From assembly GCA_963971285.1 (NCBI GenBank), contig OZ020258.1, forward strand, positions 5,084,001-5,148,000: a stretch of 64,000 bases of DNA, given 5' to 3'. The stretch's first letter is position 1; every line of letters starts with the position of its first letter. Both the position numbers and the translations under genes were made by a program. Positions 43,471-56,488 of this stretch are shown here, one piece after another. The stretch is from Astropecten irregularis. Taxonomy: Eukaryota; Echinodermata; Asteroidea; Paxillosida; Astropectinidae. The notes under the pieces were generated by a model that saw nothing but the letters and a program-made list of their open reading frames with translations, made no database searches and was not told the origin of the DNA.

Positions 43471-45604
43471 ACAAAGTTCAATTTCACTTCTTGTGATAAA
43501 AAAAACACTCAAACTGCTATTGATTTTTCAGGGTGTAAACTTTTTCTAATGGCCAAGTAGTAACTCAAAGCTAGTTTTGTCAACTTGTAAAGTTAATTCC
43601 CCTGGCGTTAAGTTTCCTGTGTACATAATTCAGATACATCTTTGGTGGATCGTTCAAAATGTTAATTTTAAAATAATCAAAGGCTAATTTGCGGTTTTCG
43701 ATCGAGTGATATCAGCTAATAAATCTTCAGGAGACTAGGCCTATACATTTTCATTTTGCACTTCGCCCATTAAGCCAAGAGCATGCTCGATCTAAACACA
43801 ACTATCTAATTGTAATAATGGGCCGTAGCAAGTAGGGAACATCTCAAGGAGATATCCCCGTAGTGTACCCGGCGGGCACCGGCAGGGTGAGCGGTAGAGC
43901 TGCTTGCCTCTTCGGACTCTCATTCTGAATAAGTATTTGCTTGTTTGGCCTTAACCAGCCCAAACTCATGCTTCTCCTTTTTTAATCAGCGGCGCAACAC
44001 AGCGATGTTTGTCTTTCGGCTTGTCCGATGGAGATATATTTTTATCGTTGTTATTATTTTACAGGATTCGCCAAAATAAACGCAATAAAACAGCCAGCTT
44101 TCCCTAGACAGGCGAGATTAAACGCAAATTCCACCGCCCCTGAGACAAAGCACAGACATGATGGCACGTATACATACACACACGTGCGACGCGCCAGGTT
44201 TGGTATGTATCTTGGCAAGTACACAAGTCAACAAAATTATACATCTGCTCTCACTGCAGTAGTAGAATATAGTAGCATCTTTGTTTGTAATTGATCTAGT
44301 CAGTATAGGAAAACGCGTGGTCGAAAACAATATTAATGAATTTAATAATCACACCATGCTTGGACATACTGCGACAACCTGATGACAATTTTCGAAATTT
44401 CTATTTCTTGACAATATTTTAAGGATCTAAGGTACAAAGTTCAATGATCAGTCCCCAGTAATGTAAATGATTATAAGCCATGCCCAACCAAACGGTCATT
44501 AAATGTAATACGTGACAAATGTAGAAAACAAGTCGACAGCGTCCGAGTGCAAATGGCGTGCTGGTATGGACGGCAATTTATCAGTTCTTAGAGCATCTCA
44601 TTTCATCTGGCGTCTGTACAAAATGTACAGGATGTAGGCCCCTATAGTATATGCTCATTATTATGAAGGTAGATATAGACTACCTCCATTCTGCCTCATC
44701 CTAATTTAAAATTCAGGTGTGTTTCTTCCCTAAACTGGTTGGGTTCTTGTATTCCTTCATCAGTCAGACCCTTAAACAATTCTGGAGATTTTGAATGAAA
44801 TTAGTTATGCTTTTTAAAGCTAGCTAGGGATGCCTTTCCACTCATTCGTCTGGTAATGTCTGATAGTCCAATTAGATATAATTACCCAAACCCTGTACTC
44901 GCATAATGGATTGCATCCGGCAACAGTTTGATCTTCATTGAAAGACAACGCACACGCTGGACGATACAACAGCAAACCTCGTCATTATTACGTAACAGGG
45001 GGAGGGTTATTTGGTCACATGACGTAGAATGACGTCATTTATATCCCTCGGGCAAAAGGCAGTTCATCACTTTGAGGCTATAGGCCTTAAGGCTATATAC
45101 GTATATACGATTTGCAAAATTAATGACGTACATATATTGTTCTGTAAGACAGGAACCGGAAAGATGGGGCTCCCAGCCTTGTAAAAATGTATGGGCCCAT
45201 AAAGAAATTAAGTAAATAAATAACCCAAACCACGGAGTTTTATGGTAGCATCAACTCTCAACAACATCTTGTTGATATGTCAGAAAACAGCCGTAAACTT
45301 CTCATTGGTTTTAATGGCATCTAAAACAAAAATTGAAATAATGCTACTGTGGCGCCATTTCAATATCCAGCCATTTTCTATGGAATGGACATCTTTTTAA
45401 CGGATTAGTGGAAGACAAACACCATTTAGATGTTTAGTATTATATGCCTTATGTTTTACCTTATGGAGCGGGGTACTCTATTTAATCCCCCATAGCATTG
45501 TTTGAAATGTCACCAAATGTTACAATAATGTATTGGGGTTTTGGTAAAGTGTACTACTCAAATTGATTGAAATGTGTGTAAACTGACTTCATTATAGGAA
45601 TGAT
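43471..45604. other. No confident gene
   Basis: GTCACATGACG and TGACGTCA lie within 25 bp at 45015-45037. Frames up to 88 codons show no motif. Confidence 0.35.
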
Positions 45605-45787
45605 TTAAAGGTATGGATATGATTGGTAAAGGTCAAAGATTCACAGAACAAGAGTCATACTTCATTTGATTTCTGGATAGGTACACCATTTCCAACTGGA
45701 ATACAATGTTCCTGATTATACGTAAATCTGTAAATACGTAAAACATTTCTGTTTGGTTATGTAACCAACCCTGTACTGTACCTTGAA
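45605..45787 (-). mobile_element. Family B MITE, internally deleted
   Basis: TTAAAGGTATGGATATGATT, GGTAAAGGTCAAAGATTCAC, then directly TTTCTGGATAGGTACACCAT and CTGTACTGTACCTTGAA. The middle is missing, as in the 15753 copy but with different breakpoints. Confidence 0.82.
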
Positions 45788-47232
45788 GGGTTGTTTGTTT
45801 GAATATGAGTGCAGATTAGTTCACAATTTCCCACAGGCTCCCACGAAAAATTGCTAATTAAAATAAATAATTAGAAATACCCTCAAGTTTCTGAGGCAAT
45901 TGACCTATGCGGCAAAATAAAGCTGAAATCGTAATTTTTAATTTTCTTTAAATTTCGTATATGTTAACCCATGACTTTTTAAGTTCATTCAAAGAAAAAT
46001 AACCCTAAAAGTGTCCAATTGACCGGTACCAGACTTGAATAGTACCCCTCCACTACATGCCAAAAATAGAGCAATTTTAGGGCCTGATTTCATCCAAACG
46101 GTAAGGTGAAATTCCAAACTCTGGTGACGGATCGGGTTCCATCCATTTTGTCTACAAGACTTCCCATGTAGAGCTCACCAGACGCTTTAAGAGAACAGAT
46201 TTTGAGGGTATACAAAAAATTAATGAGCTCCGTGGACTGATTTGGGCTTATTTACTGGTCTGCACTAATAATAATGCACTTCTAAGTATGGTGCTCGAAA
46301 GAGCGCCCCCAACCGAGCAAAAGTAAAAAATACAAAGGATAAAGAAACTGGTTGAAACGCATTACGACCAAAAGAAAACTGGTGAAAAATATGGAACCTG
46401 TTTGGCAAAAACTGTGCCCAACTGCAACATTTTTGTTGCGAACGTCCCAGCCGCTTACGAAAAATATTTCAAACTGCTGTTAACGGATTTCTTTTCAACA
46501 AATTGAATGCAATTTTCTTTTCATGCAACATTGTGCACAAACTATGACCGTCCATTCTTTTTTTATATAATTTTGTTATCATCTTTCATTTGACCAAATT
46601 AATTTGCATTTCTTTGGCAAATGGGCGTTGTATGACAGTAAAGCTAAGATGCATAACACTGCGTTTACTGTGTAACAAGTGGAGCTATTTTTGGAATAGA
46701 AACAACGGAAGGCCTTTAATAATCGATGATGCATCAGCGCACAGTGCTGAAACATTCATTACTTCCCGAATTAGCTTTTTATCTTGACGGAAATGATATG
46801 GCCATCTCGCTTTTCAAACCAGTTGATCCTCCTCTGAAATAACCCCGGGGCCGAAGAGTCTTTATCACCCGTATTGCTGCCTGGCACCGTGCGTCCGGCG
46901 CAGCGAAGCCGGTACAAATTACATCAAGTTTCGCTCTCCGGTAAATCCCGAGCGTAATACACTCTGGCCATATTTTTTTTCATTTTATAATCATTATTTT
47001 TCTTATCAACCATCCATTTTGAAACAAATCGTCGGGTCCCATCGGTCCCGTGCCTGGGTAGTCCGAAACAAGGGGCCGCCGCTTCTAAACGCACTGCGCC
47101 AGGGTTGAAGCTTAAAAGCTGAGGTTGAAACTTCACTGACAGGTATTAAAGATCCCTGATCCCTAGAAATTGTGGACTTTCCTTGTGGGGCAAACTTCAT
47201 AACAGCGAAATACAATGCAACGCAGAGCTCAG
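45788..47232. other. No confident gene
   Basis: A GC-richer patch (46840-47120, with GCGTCCGGCGCAGCGAAGCC) is open in two minus-strand frames (46924-47136 and 47006-47281), without motifs or splice signals I trust. Confidence 0.35.
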
Positions 47233-47586
47233 TTAATGGCAGTATCATACCTTGGTAAGACACCAAAACAGAAATGTTCACAGATTTACGTATAACTTAC
47301 AGGGTATGAAGATGGTGGTGGTAGAAACATACCGTTAAGATTGGTCCGCCAGAAATGGTGTGTTTATACATAAATTAGTCAAACAACGACCGAAAATCTT
47401 TTTGATCCTTTAAAAGATCAAAAATAAAAGAGAAAAGACTGTAGCCGTTTTTCACTGTTTTCACAAAATGTGGGCACCGTATGGCACTGAAATTTTCACA
47501 GATGACTATCACTGTTTCGACCTTGATATTTTTGCCCATGAATCTATATTTCTTTGATAAAAACCAAAGTATGATATTACCTTTAA
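47233..47586 (+). mobile_element. Family A MITE
   Basis: TTAATGGCAGTATCATACCT to GTATGATATTACCTTTAA, forward, full length except for a small deletion after AAAAGACT. It ends 22 bp before a family F element. Confidence 0.9.
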
Positions 47587-47608
47587 GGACTTTATCATGG
47601 TACTAGCT

Positions 47609-48053
47609 CAAAGGTTTACTGTAATCAAAACACATGTGAAGTTCAATACATCGGTATTGTTATAAAACTCAACATGTCTATCATTATTTGTGCAAAAAAA
47701 ACTATTGTATAATAGAAAAGGAGGCATTTTACACCCATAATTCAGCACCCCACTTTTCGCGACGAAAAACCTTGCTTACGTCACATGCAGAACCCCACGC
47801 AGTTAACTGTGTGGCGAGCCTATACTAGTTCTGTAGGTGACGTCACACGCTATTGTTGCGTGGATCGGTTCCAAGGGGGACTTCCTTGGGGGCGGGGCAT
47901 ACATGTACTGATTTTTGTAACTTTTTGGTCAAAATTAAGCACTTATACAAATATGAATTTATATATAGTCTCATTAAATATAATTTTTAAAAAAAGCAAC
48001 AACTTTAAGGCACGTTCACCCCTTTCCCGAATTTGATTACAGTAAACGTTTAA
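47609..48053. mobile_element. Family F MITE, second copy
   Basis: CAAAGGTTTACTGTAATCAA to TTTGATTACAGTAAACGTTT, with TTTTCGCGACGAAAA, GGATCGGTTCCAAGGGGGAC and GGGGCGGGGCATACATGTAC as in the TINAGL intron-1 copy. It also carries TGACGTCA. Confidence 0.87.
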
Positions 48054-51000
48054 CCTCCTTGGGGAGGTTAAATGGCTTTAAAAGAAATCGTTAAACAAAA
48101 AAGTTAAACTTTTAACCTTTTAACCATTAATCTCTTAATGTACTACCATGAATGTCCATGGTAGGCCTACTACTACTTCAAAATCATACGGAATTTCATT
48201 CTTGGTACTATCGTGATTATAATTATAATATTATGGCTATAGACACGGTGTAGCAGGTACAAAACCACGCCTAAAGGTAAACGTTGTTTACAGTAATTGA
48301 AAATATTTTCTTTTCATTTTCTTTTCCAAAATTAAATAGTTGTATTCCATCAGTTATTCCTGACTCTCGCGAGAATCCCGCTAAATAAATTCCATACATT
48401 TTACAAGAACATTAGAATTTTAATGTAAAAATGGACTATACATGTATATACCGCGACCGTTGTTTTTGAATAATTATTTTGCGCAGGAAGTGTTAGTGAT
48501 GGAATGGTTTTTCAATTTATTATTTCAAAATGTGAACATATTTTCTCTACGGCTTAATGAAACATAATTATTTTCCAGTTTTCTATAATAATTGGAAACG
48601 CTGGCTTACGAAGGTTCTGAAATGCAGAGGCGCTGTGTGGTATTTTGTTTACGATGGGGAGGTTGTTCCATAAGGGCAAGCTAAGCACTCCTGTGGGCCT
48701 CGCTGCGGCAGCAGGGTGTGTTTTGCTGTTACAAAAGCAGTTCAGCAACACGATCATGCCGAAGTATTTACTTGTGTGCCGGCAAATGTCAGAGTCGGTA
48801 TATGGTTTACCCTGCATTCGATATAGTAACGTATATATCCGAAAGGGAATAAACTCGTAGGTTTCGATTTCAAATCTGTTAAGTATAGATAGAACGTGTC
48901 TGACTTATGCAAACAAGCAATCAAACGAACGGACAAAATTAAACGGTTAGCAACGGACAAACGGGCATCATGCCGTTATTTATTGGTCAGCGGACCAACA
49001 AACCAATCGAATCATAACCATAAACAAAAAGGCAAGCAAACAAGTAACCAGCCACCAAAAAAACAAACAAACACCACTTCAACGAACAACCAATTGACCT
49101 ATGAAGTGTTAATTCTTAGATTTTAGGATCATGATACTTCGAAGGACGTATAATGGATGAAAATTAAGCCCAAAACGTTTGCAAAAAATGCATTGGCCTT
49201 CAATTTTCTAGAGAGGATTACGGAATTGCCTTGTGTGTTTGTTTGTTTGTTTGTCCATTAAGGCCCCATCCAGATCCACGACACTGACAACTGATCTATA
49301 CACCACGTGTTTGTTGCCGCTTGGCATTTTTGGCGCGCTCTTATACTCAGTCACTGCCCGGCGTTAAGTCATTCAATCCCCAGCGAGAGAATACCCGGGA
49401 TTTGGCGTGATATCCCCTACGACACGGGCCACGCGGCTAGATTTATATTCTCACACTCAACAAACCAATTCGCTAACGGTGTTCTCGGCACTTGATGCCC
49501 CCGGCTTGTATTACCTCGTCAGCGCATGAAGGAGAAAAAAAAACCACACTGAACCACGACTCGGAAAGTTAGACATATCCGGCTTTGTAATCGAGAGTCA
49601 GAAATTAGCAGAGACGAAGGCTTGTAAGAGTGAGACTTCCACTCGAACTTGCGGCGGTCCCATGCACACAATAGTTAGATATGATATCTGAACGTATAGA
49701 GAGCGTAGATGTATACGTACATGTTATTCCGTGTATACTTTGTTTAAATTTGATACATTAACCTCATACGGAGAAGCACTCTTGAGTGGATTTATGAGTG
49801 TTTGTCAGTACGGTCAGAAAGTAAATGCATTTATAATGATATACGTCTGTGTATAGGTTGATATTTTATATTCTCAAAGTGTGTGCCTAATTATGAAATG
49901 ATTGTATGAAAGCTAACAGTAACAAAGACAGTGTGTGTGGTAACTACCAAAAGATACACGAGTCTCAGTTTGGTGATAAAAAATGTAACGTTGTTGAACA
50001 ATTCGAGGAAAGTTTTTCTAAAGGTCAGTATACAGCAACTTACCACTTATACTAGACGTTCATTAACTTCCTTGGCGAAGGTCGTGGATTTGTAGATGCC
50101 GTGGAGTAGGTGTGTGTATTCGGCTTAAGGTTGGCTATAGCCTATACTACGGTCAACGCCACAGTTGAAAACATCTGCTCGATATCTATGAAGGTGAAAT
50201 AGATAACATGTAATTAACACACACTACATTGACGTCTTTCACAGTACAGCACCTCTGACGCACATGCAGTATTAAATACTAGTATGGATACCTATAATAT
50301 TATTGAGTCGTAAGTCTGAATCTCTGGAATCATTTGGAGTTGTGTGTTTTTAATACCATTGGTCCCTAATATATAGCATAGGCGCTACCTGTTCAAAGAA
50401 TGCCTTTAGTATTCGTATCAGTAAAAAAGGAGAAAAGAAAAGAAATTTCGACATAAAATATGTTGCTTTGTGAACAAAGAATTGGAGTCCGTGCCCAAAT
50501 GCACACTATAGTAGCCACTACATGGCCCTTGATACGTTTTTCAGGCCTACTTCCACGATTGCAACTCAGTTTAGGACTTGATTTCATCGAAATGACACTT
50601 TTTGATTTTCAACCTCCCTGTTTCCTGAAAGCTAGATCCGCCTGCCCCCCCCCCCCCCCCCCCGGCTGAGGAACGCCTGGTGTGCACCCATTATGCGAAG
50701 AACAGCCCCTTAAAATGTGACAAAATCATAAATGACCACTATACATGATATCCATGAAAACCAGGATGCCTGTGTCTTTTGCATGCCTTGCAGTTGAGGA
50801 TGTCGCTGCACATGATGTTGACTAGAGTTAATAGGCAAATCTGGATGCAAGTCAAGGTGTATTAATTCGTACTGATTTATTACCGTCAACTCATATAGGC
50901 TATACACAACGTCAGTGAAAAATGAACTGACATCGCATCATCATTCTTAATGTGTCGAACCCACGTCTTTGACCAAAGGCATTTTCCCTTCATCATTGTC

Positions 51001-51453
51001 GTTGTGTCGCTCACCTACAGAACGCCTATACATAAAATCATTCCCATATACGGAAAAGAAAAGGGTGATCTCTACTCTGTATAAGGTATGAGGCTAGCCG
51101 AAATTAAATAAAGACTGCAGTATAGATCTTCATCCCAAATAATATGGAGAAACTATTTATCAAAGAAGCGAAACTGATGACATATCATATGGGCACTGCA
51201 AGGCAGCAATTTATAATGCATCCTCTCCCGATGCTGCGGGGAGGCCGGTCCCATACCCTGGGCATGGGGGAGACTGGCGATCTCTGCACAGTTCAAATAG
51301 AGAGTGAAAGCTGTGCCTGGATCGTGTATATACCAAACTTAAGTCGTCGATTACCGCTGTGCCTATCTTGGGAGACTTTGGCTTACTAAAATAGATTAAT
51401 TTCGCTATGTATATAATAACTGTACTGGCAATATTGCGGCATTATTAGCCTCC
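48054..51453. other. No confident gene; low-complexity patches
   Basis: An AAAC/AACC-rich patch at 48905-49095, GTTTGTTTGTTTGTTTGT at 49227 and a C run at 50645-50663. The minus-strand frame 48554-48817 (LSLPLWNNLPIVNKIPHSAS...) loosely resembles the C-terminal tail of non-LTR retrotransposon ORF2 proteins, but too weakly to call. Confidence 0.35.
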
Positions 51454-51803
51454 TTAAAGGTAGTATCATACTTTGATTTTTGTCCAAGAAATATAGATTC
51501 ATGGGCAAAAATATCAAGGACGATACAGTAATAGTCATCTGTGAAAATGTCAGTCCCATACGGTGCCCACTTTTTGAGAAAACAGTGAAAAACGGCCACA
51601 GTCTTTTCTCTTTTATTTTTGATCTTTTGATCAAAAAGATTTTCGGTTGTTGTTTGACTAATTTCTGGTTAAATACACCATTTCAGGCGGAAAAAAATTA
51701 ACGGTATGTTTCTACCACCACCATCTTCATACCCTGTAAGTTATACGTAAATCTGTGAACATTTCTGTTTTTGTGTCTTACCAAAATATGATACTACCTT
51801 TAA
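51454..51803 (-). mobile_element. Family A MITE abutting a family B copy
   Basis: TTAAAGGTAGTATCATACTT to ATATGATACTACCTTTAA, reversed. Its terminal TTAA (51800-51803) is also the first TTAA of the B element that follows. Confidence 0.9.
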
Positions 51804-52152
51804 AGGTATAATACATGATTGGTAAATATCACAGAGCGGCACTCAAACTTTGTCTTATCCAACATGTACATAGAATAATACACCTGTGAAAATTTGAGCT
51901 CAATCGGACATCTGAGTCACGAGAAAATAGCGAAAAACCGACTCAATTGTTCTTATAAAATATGACGATTTTTTTTTTATCTTATACCCCGGTCTTTATT
52001 TGACTAATTTCTGGATAAATACACGATTTCAGGATGAAATATTTTAACGGTATGTTTCTATACCACCATCTTCATATCATGAAAGTTTTAGGTAAATTTG
52101 TGAACATTTCTGCTTTGGTTTGTTAGCGGTCCTGTATTAAAAGTACCTTTAA
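51800..52152 (-). mobile_element. Family B MITE abutting a family A copy
   Basis: TTAAAGGTATAATACATGAT to AAAGTACCTTTAA, reversed, full length, with GAGCTCAATCGGACATCTGA and GTCACGAGAAAATAGCG. It shares CCTTTAAAGG with the adjacent A element. Confidence 0.88.
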
Positions 52153-52238
52153 ATGATGTATGGTCGGTTTTGCTATACTCTGGCAATCAAGTAAGCAAAT
52201 CATCTACCCCAGTAATCTTCCTTGCATTATGGAGTCAT

Positions 52239-52443
52239 AGGCCCTTTAATGAGGCTTGAGGCTAGGCTTGGGATTTATTTTGCTACTGCCATTTTATGTC
52301 CTAAATAAAATGAAGGGTTTGAGATACATGGCGAAGCTGGAGCCTTTCATCGGCTTCGTCGTGTGGCCCAATCCCTTCACTGAACATTTCGTTCTGTGGG
52401 CCTCAAATGGCGCTCAGCCTCAAGCCAGGTTTCTAGAGACCCA
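52239..52443. mobile_element. Family G MITE
   Basis: AGGCTTGAGGCTAGGCTTGG at the left and GCTCAGCCTCAAGCCAGGTT at the right, with ACATGGCGAAGCTGGAGCCT in the core. The ends are eroded to GGCCCTTTAAT and TTCTAGAGACCC. Confidence 0.75.
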
Positions 52444-52668
52444 CACAAATACAAGTTTGTAACGTGAACAACGTCACAAACTGTGACCGACCTGTAGTTG
52501 AGTGACCCTTATCAATCATACTATATCGATCATGAGCGATGATGAACACGATGAGTATAATTCTATAGTCTTGATGGATTTGTACAGAGATTCAACGACC
52601 TCTTCTGAGCAAATTAAGCGATGCAATTTCAACCGACCGTACGTGGATACGATTTCTTTATGCTCGCC

Positions 52669-52980
52669 TTAAAGGTAGTACCATACTTTGGTAAGAAACC
52701 AAAACAGAAATGTTCACATATTTACGATTAACTTACAAGGTATAAAGATGGTGGTGGTAGAAATAAACTAGCTGTTAAAATGTTTTCGCCTGAAATGGTA
52801 TATTTATCCAGAAACTTGCAAAACAACGAAAAAAGAGAAAAGACTTAAAAAATACTGTGGCTGTTTTTCACTGTTTTCTCAAAAAGTGGGCACCGTATGG
52901 CACTGAAATTTTCACAGATGACTGTTGCTGTATCTGTCTTCATATTTTTGCCCATGAATCTGTACTTCAACTACCTTTAA
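52669..52980 (+). mobile_element. Family A MITE with central deletion
   Basis: TTAAAGGTAGTACCATACTT to TCAACTACCTTTAA, forward. The AACGACCGAAAATCTTTTTG-GATC palindrome is deleted, leaving AACAACGAAAAAAGAG. Confidence 0.88.
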
Positions 52981-53560
52981 GGAACGACAAACAGCCAGAA
53001 TTATGAAATGAATGGAACGGGGGGCTATAGGCTCTGCGCAGCCTGCAAGCGATGGGACCTCAGGGAAAAATGACGGCAGCGAGTCACTTGGAGAAGAAAG
53101 AGACTTTTCCCTTTATATCCTTTCCTAGAATATGAACCTTTTGCTTCATCACGTACTGACATAATCTCCTGTCTGATCTCTCTCTCTTTCCGTCTCTCTG
53201 GACATGGCAGAATGATGAATTCCAAGGTATCATATCCCCCGAAGATAATTCATTCCACTCGGTACAGAGACAGGATGCTGGATGCAGTTTTTGTTTTTCA
53301 GTCTTCGTTAGCTAAGGCTGAACCGGTCCGCCGAGAGGTGGCATTATTCGAGGAATATAACCTCAGAGTCTAATGTCTGCTTCAAATCTTTAGCTTAAAG
53401 CCGCTATATCTATATCAGTCATCACTTGTCAACATGATTGTCGGAAATAGAGCCGAAACCTAAGCCACAGCCGGAGCCGGCCATCAGCAGGCCTAAAGCA
53501 TTCCAGAAATGTTACAGTTTGAAATCAAAGATGGCTACTGGCTCACTCTGCGTATACTAT

Positions 53561-53779
53561 GGGACCTTTTTACAAGACCGCTTGAGGCTAGGTGTGGGAG
53601 GTATTCTGCTACCGCCATTTTGTGTCCAAAACGAAATGAAAGGATTGAGATACAGTTATGGCGAAGCTGGAACCTTTCTTCGGCTTCGTCATGAGGCCAA
53701 TGATCCCTTCGTTACCCCTCTGGGGGTAGCGAAATAAGTACAAAGCCTAAGAGCCTCAAGCATGGTTTCGTAAAGGCCC
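53561..53779. mobile_element. Family G MITE
   Basis: GGGACCTTTTTACAAGACCG-CTTGAGGCTAGG at the left and GAGCCTCAAGCATGGTTTCG-TAAAGGCCC at the right. The overlapping 61- and 99-codon plus frames are inside the repeat and are not genes. Confidence 0.78.
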
Positions 53780-53898
53780 TATGAGGGTGTGCGCACGTAG
53801 TACGGGGTCGATTTGGTTCTAGCTTTCACGTCGTACATTTATCAGTGAAATCGCCCCAAGCTTTTAAGGCAGGGTACAAAATCTCACCGTCAACTTCA

Positions 53899-54253
53899 AA
53901 GGTAAAAGTACTATCATACTTTGGTAGCACGCTGAAACAGAAATCTCCACAGATTTACTTATAACTTACAGTGTATAAGGATGGTGATGGTGGAAACATA
54001 CCATAACAATGTATCTGCCTGAAATTCTGTATTTCAGAAAAGAGTAAAGCCAATGACCAAAAACAATTATGATGTTTTTAAGTTAAAACATAATGGTAAC
54101 TAGATTTTTGAAATACCATGGGCGTTTTTTTTACGGTGTTCTCAAAAAATTGGCACCGTAGGGACTGAACATTTCACAGACGACTGTTGTGTGCCCCTCG
54201 AATCCGCATTTCTTTGTCAATAAAAAACACCAAAGTCGGATATTACCTTATCT
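53899..54253 (+). mobile_element. Family A MITE, diverged
   Basis: AAAGTACTATCATACTTTGG to AAAGTCGGATATTACCTTA, forward. The subtype shares GTAGCA(C/T)GC with the copy at 59994. The central GATC palindrome is altered. Confidence 0.84.
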
Positions 54254-55197
54254 AATATGGTTGATCTAACTTTTTGGTCCATTGAGGGCGCTGTTTTGGA
54301 CGGCCATCTTTGGATACAAGTCAGACGTGAAAAATCCATGAATACACATTGAATGAATTTCATTACGCACATTGTGTAAATCAAAATCAATTCGAATATT
54401 CGACTACAGTATTCGACAGCATTAATCTGACACGTGGGCATGAATGGGTGTTATGTCGCGCCACGTGTACCCAAAGAAAGAGCGCCCTCTCTGGGTAAAA
54501 TGCGCGCCCTGTTGAATCGCCAAATCAGCAAAGTGTTTGCATGAATATACAATGTATATCAGTGTTCAGAGTTATTCTCCCTTGCCATTTGTCCATTCTA
54601 CACTTCATCTAGAATTGTCGTCACTTCGTGCGTGTCTGCATTGTATAATACAATACAAATGACGTATTTAGCGTGTCGTTATTTATAGTACGAGTGGTTT
54701 CATTAACAAAGCACGTAAACGATATGGGGGTAGATATTATTACGATTGTATTATTTTGAGATAAGGCAGGGTTTCTCTCCATGACGTCACGATGTACACT
54801 GCAACTAAATTCTAATTAAAGACAGTGGAAAGTGAGCTTGTTTAATGGAATAAGTCTATACGATATTACACTCAATTTTCATAGACATTTCAACTGTTTT
54901 CCACAAGGTGTTTTGGCTGGCATGCTGATTTTATTTACGAAGGTTGTTCGTGCTTAAGAAAATTGTGGTGCTTAAAGCAGATAGATTTGCTTAAGTACAA
55001 AAATTGCTTGAGCGTAAACAATCTGTCCTGATCAAATAGGATTACCCACCAAATTTTCCTACGACGTTTCAACTGCTTTAGACTTGTATTTGGAGTTGGA
55101 CATTGTTTACTGTGCATAACATTCACAAGGAGTTTTTGTTGACATGCTGATTTTGTATACCAAAGCCTTTGGTGCTCAAGCTGAAATGTTGGTGCTT
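54254..55197. other. No confident gene
   Basis: TGAGGGCGCTGTTTTGGACG and GTACCC-AAAG-AAAGAGCGCCCTCT (54283 and 54469) form a loose inverted pair that may bound an old element. A TGACGTCA lies at 54782. GTGCTTAAG-like words at 54948-55015 recall family H. Confidence 0.35.
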
Positions 55198-55350
55198 TTA
55201 AAGGCTCCGAAATGTGACGTCACAAAATCACACAGATTTGTCTGCTGCCCCCATTGACGAAATTCAGACAGTTTCAATTTTGGGGTAGGGTGCGGGTTGA
55301 GCATGTTGAGAGAAAAACTCAGATCATAGTGAAACTAACATTTTTTTCAT
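55198..55350. mobile_element. Family L repeat, left half
   Basis: TTAAAGGCTCCGAAATGTGA, CGTCACAAAATCACACAGAT and TTCAATTTTGGGGTAGGGTG match 27071-27220. The right half with AACAAATAAAGCGAGG is absent. Confidence 0.78.
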
Positions 55351-55849
55351 TTCATGCTGTGGGAGGTAATTTGGAAATAATAATGATGTCGTCGTAAAGG
55401 CTTATCCGTTAGGCCTAGGGATGGAGGGGGGGGGGGCAAAAGGGGGCATTTTATTGTACTGAACCTCCTCGTGCAGGTGACTTCGTAAATTCTGGATTTC
55501 CATCAAATGAATGGAGCACCGGTTGATCGCATACATGGCCACATCGCTAGGCTCACTGTAAAGGGATACACGCTAAGCCCCAAGAATAACAATATATCTT
55601 CTCCCGGTCCAATATTATACACACAGATGAAATGACACAGCTGGAAAAATGTTTACTCGATACGCGCTTGGCTTTCATGAAAAAAATGTCAAATGCAGAG
55701 GTTTTTTTTTAACTGTGATCTTGTGCACGTCCATGAGGTTGTTTCAGATCTCAGCAGAAACGTGACATGCTTTTATAGTTGTTTATGCCGTATGTCTTTC
55801 AAAACGGAACTAGAATAACAAGCCGAAATAATGTGATTGCATGGAACAT
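55351..55849. other. No confident gene
   Basis: A GGATGGAGGGGGGGGGGG tract lies at 55418-55436. Nothing else is recognised. Confidence 0.35.
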
Positions 55850-56197
55850 TTAATTGTATAATACAGTCATGATTGGTAAAGGTCACTCAGAGAACAGCAC
55901 TCACACTTTGTCCGATCAAACATTGTACATGATATAATAAACCTGAGAAAATTTGAGCTCAATCGGACATCTGATGAGTCTTGGGAAAATAGAGGAAACC
56001 CTACTCAATTTGTCTTTAAAGAATGGTTTTGATCTTACCCCGAGATCAAAACGGTTTTCGGTCTTGGTTTTACTCATTTCTGGATAAATACAGCATTTCA
56101 GACGGAAATATTTTAACGGTATGTTTCCACCAACACCATCTTAATACCTTGAAAGTTATACGTGAACATTTCTGTTTGGGTACGATACCAATCCTTT
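55850..56197 (-). mobile_element. Family B MITE
   Basis: TTAATTGTATAATACAGTCA, GGTCACTCAGAGAACAGCAC, GAGCTCAATCGGACATCTGA and AACGGTATGTTTCCACCAAC, reversed. The 3' TACCTTTAA end is missing. The 89-codon plus frame at 56023 is part of this repeat. Confidence 0.83.
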
Positions 56198-56237
56198 CAC
56201 TGGACAATGGTGTTTTTTCGTCAATATCAGTCCAGCT

Positions 56238-56488
56238 AGGACCAATTTCACTTCCCTGCTTAAGCTTAGCACAAAAAAGTTGCTTACCATGAAATATCTG
56301 CCTTCATAAAAACAGGATTGACAACCAAAACGTCCATGTGCTTTATATCACTTGTGATTGTTCTTTGGCTGATTTTCGCTGGCCATGAATACCAAATGGA
56401 ATTTTTAATGGAGGTTTGTTTTATTGGGCAAGACGTTATGTGCTAAGCATTTTTTCGTAATGCTTAACAGCTCCATGCAGTTGACCCC
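56238..56488. mobile_element. Family H MITE
   Basis: GGACCAATTTCAC at the left and CATGCAGTTGACCCC at the right, with TTGTTTTATTGGGCAAGACG and ATCACTTGTGATTGTTCTTT inside, matching 43238-43470 in reverse. Confidence 0.75.

Noticed and set aside
43880-43930. tRNA-like GTGAGCGGTAGAGCTGCTTG
   Set aside because: Only a partial A-box-like word; no B box at the right distance and no cloverleaf.
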